Positions 9,748 through 17,591 of a DNA stretch of 64,000 nucleotides are shown one piece after another; position 1 is the stretch's first letter; every line of letters begins with the position of its first letter. The notes beneath the pieces were generated by a model, which ran no database searches, had not been told where the DNA came from, and worked only from the letters and a program-made list of their open reading frames with translations. The translations under genes were made by a program, and so were the position numbers. The stretch is from positions 39,732-103,731 of the forward strand of contig JABCYZ010000022.1 of NCBI GenBank assembly GCA_013289955.1. The letters are read 5' to 3'. Origin of the DNA: Acidobacteriota bacterium (GTDB lineage: Bacteria; Acidobacteriota; Terriglobia; Acidiferrales; UBA7541).

Positions 9748-9758
9748 CGATTGGTTGA

Positions 9759-10316
9759 CTACGAAGTACGCGCGGCTTTGGCGTCGCGATCCACCGAAGC
9801 TTCTCCGGTCGACGTAACATCTTCCGCGCCCGTCGCTTTCAGAACATCCTTGGCGCGTTTGATTTCGTTCGACGTGTCGCAATGGACAGAGAGGAGAATT
9901 CCGCCGTGCTGCAGGCGGCCTTCGTAACGCTTCGCTTCGAATTCAGGAATTCCCGAACCGATGAGAGCGCCAGTAACCCCTCCCACTGCTCCGCCAACGC
10001 CCAGCCCCGCAAGTCCTGCCATGATCGGGCCTGCGGCAATGAAAGGCCCAAGGCCAGGGATCGCAAGCAAGCCGACGCCCGCCAGCACGCCAAGCGTGCC
10101 GCCAATCACTCCTCCTGCTGTGACGCCTGCTGTCGTACCTTCAGGCGCTTTCGTGGCTTTCTCCGTTCCCATCTCCTTCGTTCCTGCAAGATTTTCCGGC
10201 AGGAGCACCGAAATATCCGGAGAAGGGAAGCCCGCCCGTACAAGCGCGTCTACGCCGTTTTCAACTCCCATGCGAGTGGAATAAATTCCAAACACGCCTA
10301 CTTTTTTTCCTGACAT
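9759..10316 (-). CDS. Glycine-zipper stress protein (general stress protein 17M-like)
   Basis: A 185-residue protein. The first 40 residues (KKVGVFGIYSTRMGVENGVDALVRAGFPSPDISVLLP) match the alpha/beta pattern of heat-induced YflT/17M-like stress proteins. A very Gly/Ala-rich hydrophobic middle at about 62-120 forms a glycine-zipper membrane-insertion region (GLGPFIAAGPIMAGLAGLGVGG). The last part (EGRLQHGGILLSVHCDTSNEIKRA) returns to a ferredoxin-like fold. The start has an ideal AAGGAG upstream. It is followed by a strong terminator, so it may be expressed alone. A membrane-associated stress role is likely; the precise function is unknown. Confidence 0.65.
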   Translation of the reverse strand: MSGKKVGVFGIYSTRMGVENGVDALVRAGFPSPDISVLLPENLAGTKEMGTEKATKAPEGTTAGVTAGGVIGGTLGVLAGVGLLAIPGLGPFIAAGPIMAGLAGLGVGGAVGGVTGALIGSGIPEFEAKRYEGRLQHGGILLSVHCDTSNEIKRAKDVLKATGAEDVTSTGEASVDRDAKAARTS

Positions 10317-10371
10317 TTGTATTTCTCCTTTTCGATCTAACTTTTACGTTCACGGACTGTCTGCGTCTACT

Positions 10372-10776
10372 TTATTTGGGCGGCGCAATTTCAAGCTGAT
10401 CGCTTACATTCCCTTGTCCCGCCACGGCCACGGCTTTGGCTTCGATGTTGTTCTTCTCGTCCTCGGACCGCACTGGCCCGCGGAGAGTCACTTTGCCGTC
10501 TTGTGAAATGATTTTGATGTTGTGCGCATAGGTCGAAAGGGTAGTGTCCTCATGAATTGCCTTTCGAATCTTCTGTGTCAGCGCGCGGTCCGCCGGATTC
10601 ATCTTCTGCTGATCGGCGGTGGGGCTGGTTTGGTCCTTGTTTTGTTTGGTGTTATCCGGCGACGTCTGCTGAGGATCCTGGCGCCCCGGGGTTGGCGTAG
10701 CCAGGAGGGATGCGCAAAAAACGAGCGCTCCCACAGGCAAAAGCAATCGAGTCCATCGAATAGAACTTCCGCTCAT
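10372..10776 (-). CDS. Secreted BON-domain protein (OsmY-like)
   Basis: A signal peptide or lipobox-free leader (LLLPVGALVFCASLLATPTPG) is followed by a Gln/Thr/Asp-rich linker and one BON domain at about 65-134, with the typical IRKAIHEDTTLSTYAHNIKIISQDGKVTLRGPV core. BON domains bind phospholipid or peptidoglycan surfaces, and OsmY-type proteins act in the periplasm during osmotic stress. Two in-frame ATGs stand close together. AAGGAG lies only 2 nt before the one at 10782 but 8 nt before the one at 10776, so I chose 10776. It is in the same strand group as the DUF892 and stress genes. Confidence 0.8.
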   Translation of the reverse strand: MSGSSIRWTRLLLPVGALVFCASLLATPTPGRQDPQQTSPDNTKQNKDQTSPTADQQKMNPADRALTQKIRKAIHEDTTLSTYAHNIKIISQDGKVTLRGPVRSEDEKNNIEAKAVAVAGQGNVSDQLEIAPPK

Positions 10777-10825
10777 TTTCATTTCTCCTTTTCAAATGCA
10801 CTGCTGGCACTTCTTGAAAATGCCG

Positions 10826-11371
10826 TTAGGCTTTGGCGGCCCTGGCTTTTTTTCCCGCTCCGTTTCCTTCTTCTTCTCTCTCTGTGTTGGCTGCCTGGCG
10901 GTTGACGCTGCTTGAAAGTTGCGTCAGCTTTTGGTTGGTCTCTTTTTCTTCCTCGAGCGTCTGCTTCAATAGCTTCTCGGCTGCTTCTTCGCCAAGAATA
11001 TTTGCAAACCCGCTCACGGCCCCGTAGGCGGCAATTTCATAGTGCTCCACTCGCTGGGCCGCAGAGATCAACCCGGCGTCCAGCTCTGCCGATGGAAGTT
11101 CTTCCCCGATCAGTTCGCCACCCTCCTTGATCAGCCCTTCCATGCCTACGCATTTCTTTCCCTTTGGGCTTTCTCGAAGAGTCTGGAATATCTCTTCCAA
11201 CCGGGCTACGTGCCCCTTGGTTTGTTCCAGATGCTCTTCAAAACCTGCCCGCAGGTCGGGAGCCGTCGCGGCCCTGGCCATTTTGGGAAGGGCCTTCACC
11301 AACTGGTTTTCTGCGCTGAACAAATCCTTCAATTCCTCGATGTAAAGATGCCTCAAGCCATTCGTTTCCAT
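10826..11371 (-). CDS. DUF892 (YciE/YciF-like) ferritin-like protein
   Basis: A 181-residue all-helical protein of the YciE/YciF family. Residues 1-150 form the four-helix ferritin-like bundle with the conserved start LYIEELKDLFSAENQL and metal-type carboxylates and His in HLEQTKGHVARLEEIF, RVEHYEIAAYG and EEEKETNQKL. The last 30 residues are a charged Lys/Ala tail. The family responds to osmotic or oxidative stress and may hold a di-iron centre, but no activity is firmly established. The start has AGGAG 7 nt upstream. It lies between the AI-2E-type transporter gene and the BON gene. Confidence 0.85.
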   Translation of the reverse strand: METNGLRHLYIEELKDLFSAENQLVKALPKMARAATAPDLRAGFEEHLEQTKGHVARLEEIFQTLRESPKGKKCVGMEGLIKEGGELIGEELPSAELDAGLISAAQRVEHYEIAAYGAVSGFANILGEEAAEKLLKQTLEEEKETNQKLTQLSSSVNRQAANTEREEEGNGAGKKARAAKA

Positions 11372-11515
11372 TTGGGGTCTCCTGCCAAAGCAAACTTCGC
11401 CTGGTCTCCGTAATTTCTGATGCGGAAATGCGCCGCACCTTCCATAAACAACTTCAGGTCCCGAGCAGCCATAAGGGGAAACAGGTAGGGAGCGAGCATT
11501 AAATCGTGTAGCGGT

Positions 11516-13375
11516 CTATAGGTGTCCGGCCTCGGAGGTAATTTTTTCCGGTTGAAAAGCGATGTGCTTCAGGATCTGCGGCAGCGTTGTGAACACCCCG
11601 GGGCCCCTGGTCAGTTTCAGGCGAATGGCCACCTTTTCAGGATCTCCCTCGAAATGCCAGAGACAAACGGCGATATACAAATCCGGCGACTGGGCCCGCA
11701 ATCTTGCGTACAGCGCTCGCGCGTGGTCCACGGCAAACGGCGGCAGCGCCGAAATGCACACGACCGCCGGGTTTAGCTCCGCCACCTGGGCCAACATCTC
11801 CGCGACTGAGCCGATCGCTATGCTCTGCGCTCTGTGACCCTGTCGCTCGAGGAGTTGCGCCAGCAGCATGGCCACAACGTCATCTGCATCGTCCCGAGCC
11901 GGCATGCAGAGCACCTCCAAACTGCCTGTTTCGTCGATCCCCCTTCGAAACGATTCGGACCGCTTTTCTCCTGTACTCTCTCCGCTCTCGGCAGGGGCGG
12001 TATCGGCCAGCTCCTCGATAATTTCCCGCGTGCTTTGATAGATGAAATTTTGCTTTTCTTCATCCAGTTCGTTTCGGTGCCGGTCCTGCTCGGCAAGACT
12101 CAACGCCGGTATCAGCACGGTGCTATAAAGTTCTTCGAGATTGTTCTCTTTGAGATGCAGCTCCAGGACTTGCCTGGCCTCATTTTGATCCGTGGCCAAG
12201 AGCCGCTGATAATATTGTGCGTGCGGCGGCAGAACAGGCGCATCCCCCAAAAGCACATTCAGGAAACTCAGGCTTGGAACGTAGCGCCCCATCACGACCA
12301 GACAAACCGTCAGGGGGGTCGCCAGCACAAGCCCGGGAAATCCCCAGATCAGCGTCCAAAATACAGCCGCCACCAGGATCGCGAGTGGCCCAAGCCCGAG
12401 GTGTGCGCCGTATAGAAGCGGTTCAACGATATTCGCTACGGTCAACTCCAGAAGCAGGAAAAGTCCCGCGGTTGCGAGAGCGTGCTGCCATCCGGGGAAA
12501 ACCGCAAGGGAAAGCAAAATAGGCATTGCTGCTGCCATTGGCGGCCCGATATAGGGCAGGAAGCGAAGAACAGCGGCCGCCACGCCCCAAAGCGCGGAAT
12601 TCGGAATACCAATCAGATGCAATGCCGTGAACACGATCAGCCCGTAACCTGAGTTAACGAGCAGTTGGAGAAGTAAATACCGGTTTATCCGCTGGGTCGC
12701 TTCGTCCAGCGCCTGGGTCATCATATTCAATCGCCCACCGCCCGCCAGCCGGATGAGCCGATTGCGCAAATCTTCCCTGCCCGCAAGAATAAAAATGGTG
12801 AACAGGATCACCACTCCCGCGTTTCCGAGTGGACCCAGCAGGTCTTCGACGGATTCAAGCGGGTTACCGGGAGCAACGAGTTCCACGGCGATCGGTCGCG
12901 ATTCTGTGGATCCGGGAGCCGCGGCTGTCCTTTTCGTTTCATTCCTGGACGGTACGGCCCCCGGACTCACCGCAGTTATTTCCCTCGACAACTCTTTAAC
13001 GGTGTCGGAAGCCTTGTGAATACTCTGGCTGCCGGGCCCTTTGAGCGAGCGGATCTTGTCTTCGAGCGTTTGCCTGTAGGAAGGCAGCTGGTCCGTCAAG
13101 TCGACGAATTGCTGGGAAGTTTTCCACCCGATCAGGCCCATCAAACCAACCAGTAGGACGATCACGAGAAAAATGGCAAGTGCGCGTGGCAGCCTGATTC
13201 TTTCAAGGAAGGCAACGGGCGCAGACAATACGAGCGAGAGAAGCAGAGCCAGCGCCAGGGGTATGAATACGATTCGGGCAAAATAAAGTGTTGCGATCAC
13301 CACCACTGCGGCAACAATTCCGAGAAGCCGCGAATTTACGGCCGATCCTGCTGCCCGTTTTAGAGATTTTTCCAT
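11516..13375 (-). CDS. AI-2E/PerM-type membrane protein with C-terminal B12-fold-like domain
   Basis: A 619-residue protein, much longer than the usual 350-400 residues of this family. Residues 15-90 hold three N-terminal membrane helices. A soluble, probably extracytoplasmic segment follows, then the conserved AI-2E block at about 190-380 with FILAGREDLRNRLIRL, RFLPYIGPPMAA and VEPLLYG. A charged linker of about 100 residues leads to an alpha/beta domain at 484-606 that resembles a B12-binding Rossmann fold (SLEVLCMPARDDADDVVAMLL). The cobalamin His motif DxHxxG reads as D-D-A-D-D-V, so B12 binding by the usual mode is unlikely. Family members export autoinducer-2 or act in Na+/H+ exchange. 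The gene sits upstream of stress genes on the same strand. Confidence 0.75.
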   Translation of the reverse strand: MEKSLKRAAGSAVNSRLLGIVAAVVVIATLYFARIVFIPLALALLLSLVLSAPVAFLERIRLPRALAIFLVIVLLVGLMGLIGWKTSQQFVDLTDQLPSYRQTLEDKIRSLKGPGSQSIHKASDTVKELSREITAVSPGAVPSRNETKRTAAAPGSTESRPIAVELVAPGNPLESVEDLLGPLGNAGVVILFTIFILAGREDLRNRLIRLAGGGRLNMMTQALDEATQRINRYLLLQLLVNSGYGLIVFTALHLIGIPNSALWGVAAAVLRFLPYIGPPMAAAMPILLSLAVFPGWQHALATAGLFLLLELTVANIVEPLLYGAHLGLGPLAILVAAVFWTLIWGFPGLVLATPLTVCLVVMGRYVPSLSFLNVLLGDAPVLPPHAQYYQRLLATDQNEARQVLELHLKENNLEELYSTVLIPALSLAEQDRHRNELDEEKQNFIYQSTREIIEELADTAPAESGESTGEKRSESFRRGIDETGSLEVLCMPARDDADDVVAMLLAQLLERQGHRAQSIAIGSVAEMLAQVAELNPAVVCISALPPFAVDHARALYARLRAQSPDLYIAVCLWHFEGDPEKVAIRLKLTRGPGVFTTLPQILKHIAFQPEKITSEAGHL

Positions 13376-13440
13376 GAGAGAAATTCGTACTCTCGGCCAT
13401 CTTCACCCAAGCGAGAAGGAAGGGACATACACAATTCTCC

Positions 13441-13866
13441 TTACCCGGATAGTCTGATTTGAAAGTCAGGCACCGTCTGTCCAAATGGATACATGGAATT
13501 AGCCTTCCCGGACATCGAACTGGCCGGGCCGAATAAACTTGCTATTCGGCGCGCACTGAATCCAAGGTCAGGCGAGTGGGCGGAACGCTCGGTGGGCGAG
13601 TGAACCAGAATGGTCCGGCTCACGAAGGATGCCGGAATGGGCTTCACCGCCCTTGGCGTCGTAAGAACCTATGCCTCCACGACTTCTCCGCGGTCATTCA
13701 GCGCGAGATGGGCAACCGGTCGCAACGGAATCGCGAGCAGACATCTTGCATGCCTGCGCTCACCTTCTGGGACTAGGGCTCCTTGTGAGCGATAGCAAGC
13801 ATTTCTATCACTCACGAAATCCAGAATGCCCGGTAAGATCAACAAATATAAGCAGCTTATAAGCAA
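13441..13866 (-). pseudogene. Possible remnant of a PilZ-like protein
   Basis: Two minus-strand pieces (13669-13866 and 13441-13647) share one reading frame and are separated by an in-frame TAG at 13669-13671. The first has GERRHARCLLAIPLRPVA followed by NDRGEVVEA. That resembles the RR-x-x-x-R entry and first strands of PilZ c-di-GMP-binding domains common in Acidobacteriota. The second piece could be the decayed remainder but lacks a clear DxSxxG motif. I consider this a weak reading; chance similarity is possible. Confidence 0.25.
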
Positions 13867-14348
13867 CGCTTCCGTCGCTCGACCGCCATTCGACGAAACT
13901 CGTTCGGATACCGTCCCTTTCGTTTCCTCGCCACTTCGCAGTTCCTTCCCCTGCAGAGTGTGCCATTTCCGTTTGTCTCAAACAGGGGTTCAGTCCACTA
14001 GCTCCTCGGCCACGAAATCACGTGCATCGCAATCGCCGAGCGAAGATTACCGGCTGTCCTCCTCCGTTCGGCAGGTGGCAGCCTTTTAACAGGGTGGGGT
14101 CCCTCGTCCGCGGATTGGTTTCTTTGAAACGGTAGGTCGCTCCTCCTGCGCAACTCTTTCAAACCTCTCGAGTTCCGTTTATCTCGTTCGAATCCGCGCA
14201 CGCTGTTCGAGTAAGCATCCAGTAAACTTTTAAGGTGATGGACAAACTCCCGTTCCCCGGCTAGCATTCCCTATGTTTCGCTTTTACCCTGAGTCCCGTA
14301 GGGCACACCTTCCAGTCTCCAGTCTTTGTAGGTGCGGGTCTTCCGGCT

Positions 14349-14368
14349 GCCGCGCTCCCTTGCGCGGC
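14349..14368. repeat. GC-rich hairpin upstream of adenosine deaminase
   Basis: Seven-bp arms GCCGCGC and GCGCGGC with a 6-nt loop TCCCTT, 67 nt before the adenosine deaminase start. It could shape the leader of that mRNA or be a REP-like element similar in style to the one at 2830. Confidence 0.4.
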
Positions 14369-14435
14369 TCCGCGCACGCTGCGTTACGCTTTTCCGCCGC
14401 TCGTTTCTCCTCTTTGGCGCAAGAGAAAGTCCTCG

Positions 14436-15521
14436 ATGAACCTTGATCACGAACTATTGAAAAGTCTCCCCAAAGTTCTGCTCCACGAGCACCTCGACGG
14501 CGTCCTCCGCCCCGAAACCGTCATAGACCTGGCCAAAACCGCCGGCTATGACGGACTTCCCACCAAAAACCCCGAAGAGCTCGCCCACTGGTTCCACCAG
14601 GGCGCCAACCAAGGCAGCCTCCCCAAATATCTCGAGGGCTTTGTTCACACCATCGCCGTGATGCAAACCGAAGAGGCCCTCGAACGCGTCGCCTACGAAC
14701 AAGCCGAGGACTTGTCGGGCGACGGCATCGTCTACTTTGAAACGCGCTTCGCCCCGATCTTTCACACCAAGAAAAGCCTGAGCCACCAGCAGGTGGTCTC
14801 CGCCGTCCTAAAAGGCCTCGAGCGCGGCAAGCACGACTTTGGAATCTCCTCAGGATTGATCATCTGCGCCATGCGCAACATGGACGTCTCTCTCGAAATG
14901 GCCGAGCTCGCCGTCGACTTCCGCGATCGCGGAGTCGTAGGATTCGATTTAGCCGGCGAAGAAGGCGGCTATCCGCCCAAAAAACACGTCGACGCTTTTC
15001 ATTACATTCAGCGCAAGAATTTCAGCATCACCATTCACGCCGGCGAAGGCTACGGAAAGGAATCGATCTGGCAGGCCATCCAATATTGCGGCGCGCACCG
15101 CATCGGCCACGGCACCCGCCTCATCGACGACATCGCCATCGCCGAAGACGGCAAAGTCGTCAAATTGGGCGACATCGCGCAATATGTTCTCGACAAAAGA
15201 ATTCCGCTGGAAATCTGCCTGCTCAGCAACGTGCAAACCGGCGCCGCGCGCAGCCTCCCCGAGCATCCCTTCAAAACTTTCTATCAGCAGAAATTCCGCG
15301 TCACGCTGAATACCGACAACCGCCTGATGAGCGACACCACCATGACCAAGGAATTCGAGGCCGCCGCCGACACCTTTGGCCTGACCCTCGACGACTTCGA
15401 AATACTCACCGTCAACGCCATGAAAAGCGCGTTCCTCCCCTATCACCAGCGCTGCGATTTCATCTACAACGTCCTCAAGCCCGGCTACGCCAAAATCCGC
15501 CGCTTCCAGCAAGAGGAGTGA
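14436..15521 (+). CDS. add: Adenosine deaminase
   Basis: A 361-residue zinc TIM-barrel enzyme converting adenosine (or deoxyadenosine) to inosine in the cytoplasm. The zinc-binding HEHLDG motif is at 17-22, then HAGEGYG carries the third His and catalytic Glu, HRIGHG the proton-relay His, and NTDN the final metal Asp. Most family members read NTDDP at this last site; here it is NTDNRLMSDT, as in some actinobacterial-type enzymes, so activity should be kept but substrate choice might differ. It converges with the purine-degradation operon and would feed it via inosine and hypoxanthine. No purine nucleoside phosphorylase gene is seen in the window. The upstream 1 kb is gene-free, so it has its own promoter. 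Confidence 0.9.
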   Translation: MNLDHELLKSLPKVLLHEHLDGVLRPETVIDLAKTAGYDGLPTKNPEELAHWFHQGANQGSLPKYLEGFVHTIAVMQTEEALERVAYEQAEDLSGDGIVYFETRFAPIFHTKKSLSHQQVVSAVLKGLERGKHDFGISSGLIICAMRNMDVSLEMAELAVDFRDRGVVGFDLAGEEGGYPPKKHVDAFHYIQRKNFSITIHAGEGYGKESIWQAIQYCGAHRIGHGTRLIDDIAIAEDGKVVKLGDIAQYVLDKRIPLEICLLSNVQTGAARSLPEHPFKTFYQQKFRVTLNTDNRLMSDTTMTKEFEAAADTFGLTLDDFEILTVNAMKSAFLPYHQRCDFIYNVLKPGYAKIRRFQQEE

Positions 15522-15540
15522 CGCCCCGCCTCTAAGGGTC

Positions 15541-16779
15541 TCAACCCGCGAGCGCAGCGAGCGTTTCGGCAAGCACAAGCACGCCGCGCCCGATATCCTC
15601 CGGCGACGCGTATTCATCCGGCCGGTGGCTGTACCCGTTGCGGCAAGGAATAAACAACATCGCGACAGGAGCAACCCGCGACATAAAAAGTGAATCATGA
15701 TAAGCGCGACTGACCATTTCGATCGAAGCCAGCCCATGTTTCCGGCAGGCCTCGGATAGCGCTTCAACAATCAGAGGAGCGCACTGCGCGGGCGCATCGG
15801 CGTTGACGATTTCTTCCTCGATCGAAACTTGCCGCTTCGCTGCAATCGTTTTCTGCGCCGTTCCGATCGCGCGCATCCCGGCATCACGTCGCCCGAGATC
15901 CGTATCGCGAATGTCGAGGGTTAAATGGACGCGACTCGGGATGCTGTTGACCGCGCCGGGAAACACATCGCAAATGCCGACCGTCGCCACCGTATCCACC
16001 GCGCCGCTCGTCTTGGCCGCATTCTCGATCGCGAGAATGAGTTCGGATGCAGCGCAAAGCGCGTCGCGTCGCTCCGGCATCAGCACGGCCCCCGCATGCC
16101 CGCCCGCGCCTCCTATCGTAAAGCGCAAACTCGCCGGCGCCGCGATGCTCGTGACGATGCCAAGCGGAACTTTTTGCTCCTCGAGCAGTGGACCCTGCTC
16201 GATGTGTAGTTCGACAAACGCCTTGTAGTAGCCGTCGCGCAGTTTCACGTCCCGAAGCGGCGCCTGGTAGCCCGCGTTACGGCGAACCTCTTCGAGCGAC
16301 GCACCGTCTTTGTCAGAAAGCTTTCCGGCCGCTTCCGGAGTCATCGCGCCGGACAGCAGCCTGCTGCCGAGACAGCCAATTCCAAAGCGCGTCGGCTCCT
16401 CGGAAGTGAAGACGAGCAATTCGATCGAATGCTTCGGACAGAAGCCGACGCGCTCGAGCGAGCGAATCGCTTCGAGCCCGCCAAGCACGCCCACGACGCC
16501 ATCATATTTTCCGGCGTTGGGGATGGCATCGATGTGGGAACCCGTTCCCACTGCCGGAGCTGCCGCCTCGGACCCCGTCCACCGCGCAAAAATATTACCG
16601 ATAGCATCCTGGCGCACCGCAAGGCCGGCCTTTTCGCATCGCCCAACAAGCCACGCGCGCGCCAGCAAATCCGCCGCCGAAAAAACAATTCGCGTGACGA
16701 CCGGCGGCTCGGCTTCAGAAATCGCGGCCAGCTCTTCGATCTCCGCCACCAGACGATTCTGGTCGACAGCGAGATTCAT
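15541..16779 (-). CDS. Ureidoglycolate amidohydrolase (plant UAH-like M20 hydrolase)
   Basis: A 412-residue M20-type metallohydrolase. Metal ligands are visible in GSHIDAIPNAGKYDGVVG, SEEPTRFG and HIEQGPLLE, and a late His in SRAYHDSLFM. The stretch from GSHIDAIP through FTSEEPTRFGIGCLGSRLL closely follows my recollection of plant ureidoglycolate amidohydrolase rather than of allantoate amidohydrolase, which is encoded separately at 17584-18849. It should split ureidoglycolate into glyoxylate, CO2 and two ammonia, the last step of the ureide branch. Its start overlaps the stop of the ureidoglycine aminohydrolase gene by one base, and it is the last gene of the operon. The general alternative is an N-carbamoyl-amino-acid hydrolase. 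Confidence 0.8.
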   Translation of the reverse strand: MNLAVDQNRLVAEIEELAAISEAEPPVVTRIVFSAADLLARAWLVGRCEKAGLAVRQDAIGNIFARWTGSEAAAPAVGTGSHIDAIPNAGKYDGVVGVLGGLEAIRSLERVGFCPKHSIELLVFTSEEPTRFGIGCLGSRLLSGAMTPEAAGKLSDKDGASLEEVRRNAGYQAPLRDVKLRDGYYKAFVELHIEQGPLLEEQKVPLGIVTSIAAPASLRFTIGGAGGHAGAVLMPERRDALCAASELILAIENAAKTSGAVDTVATVGICDVFPGAVNSIPSRVHLTLDIRDTDLGRRDAGMRAIGTAQKTIAAKRQVSIEEEIVNADAPAQCAPLIVEALSEACRKHGLASIEMVSRAYHDSLFMSRVAPVAMLFIPCRNGYSHRPDEYASPEDIGRGVLVLAETLAALAG

Positions 16780-17591
16780 CAGCGCCGGCCCTTCTTTGGC
16801 GGATTCTTCGCCGTTTTGCTCTGCGGCGCCGGAGCCGGCTCATCCGATGGCCGGGCGGGACCGAGCGGATGGCGGTTCCAGTCTTTGTAGATGAGATATT
16901 TCGCGGGGACTTTGCCGATGGCGCCGAACCACTGCGGGCACCACGGTGCCATCCAGATGAAATCGCCGGCGGTGACGGGATACCACGAATCGCCGAGGCG
17001 ATAAATGCCGCCGCCTTCGAGCATGAGCAACCCGTGTTCCATGACGTGCATTTCGACCATGCTGAGCGCGGCGCCGGGCTGGTACACCATCGAGTTCACT
17101 GCAAAATCGAATTGCATCGTGTCGGGAAGCAGGTGCTTCACTTCCAAGGCCGTATCGCCGTCCAGCGGCTCCGAAGAAATAGCGTCTTCCGAGGAAAGAA
17201 TGGCGCGGGGCGATTCGAATGGGGCGAGTGGCTGATAGGTTTTTTCGATGATGGCCGCACGGCTCGCCTTCGCTGCCACTACACGATGCGAGGCGCCTTC
17301 GGGAAGGTACGCGTAGGCGCGGACCCCCAGGTCGTTTTGGCGGCCATCCACCTCGAGCCTGAGCTGGCCTTCGAGGACGTAAAGGAAGCGCTGCGCGTTG
17401 GTGGGGCCAAGTTCGCCGCCGGACTGGAATTCGGCGGTGTACTCGGTGAATCGCGCGCCTCCCGCAAGGCCCGCATGCACGACCCCGAGGCAAGCTTTCA
17501 TGCCGGGCAACGGGGTTCGCACGAAGGTGTCTGGTGTCAGAAGGAGATGGTTGTGCTTCTGGGAGCTGCGCGTTTGACCAAGATTATGCAC
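16779..17591 (-). CDS. allE: (S)-ureidoglycine aminohydrolase, bicupin
   Basis: A 270-residue bicupin. The C-terminal cupin has the metal site in MVEMHVMEHGLLMLEG, and the end reads YLIYKDWNRHPL, a signature of ureidoglycine aminohydrolase. The enzyme hydrolyses ureidoglycine to ureidoglycolate with release of ammonia, between AllC and the ureidoglycolate hydrolase. The frame is open to 17714, but GTG 17591 is the better start: AAGGA lies 6 nt before it, and it begins where the family normally begins. It then overlaps the end of the allantoate amidohydrolase gene by 8 nt. A Pro/Lys-rich tail of about 25 residues follows the conserved end and is probably disordered. Confidence 0.88.
   Translation of the reverse strand: MHNLGQTRSSQKHNHLLLTPDTFVRTPLPGMKACLGVVHAGLAGGARFTEYTAEFQSGGELGPTNAQRFLYVLEGQLRLEVDGRQNDLGVRAYAYLPEGASHRVVAAKASRAAIIEKTYQPLAPFESPRAILSSEDAISSEPLDGDTALEVKHLLPDTMQFDFAVNSMVYQPGAALSMVEMHVMEHGLLMLEGGGIYRLGDSWYPVTAGDFIWMAPWCPQWFGAIGKVPAKYLIYKDWNRHPLGPARPSDEPAPAPQSKTAKNPPKKGRR

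Larger units (their letters stand above)
13376..14435. other. Long stretch without a convincing gene
   Basis: About 1.06 kb between the AI-2E-type gene and adenosine deaminase. Only short frames occur and none has both a ribosome-binding site and a domain. On the minus strand, two pieces in the same frame at 13441-13866 look like a broken small protein and are listed separately. A minus frame at 13998-14267 encodes 89 residues of charged sequence that I do not recognise. A GC-rich hairpin lies at 14349-14368. Confidence 0.5.
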
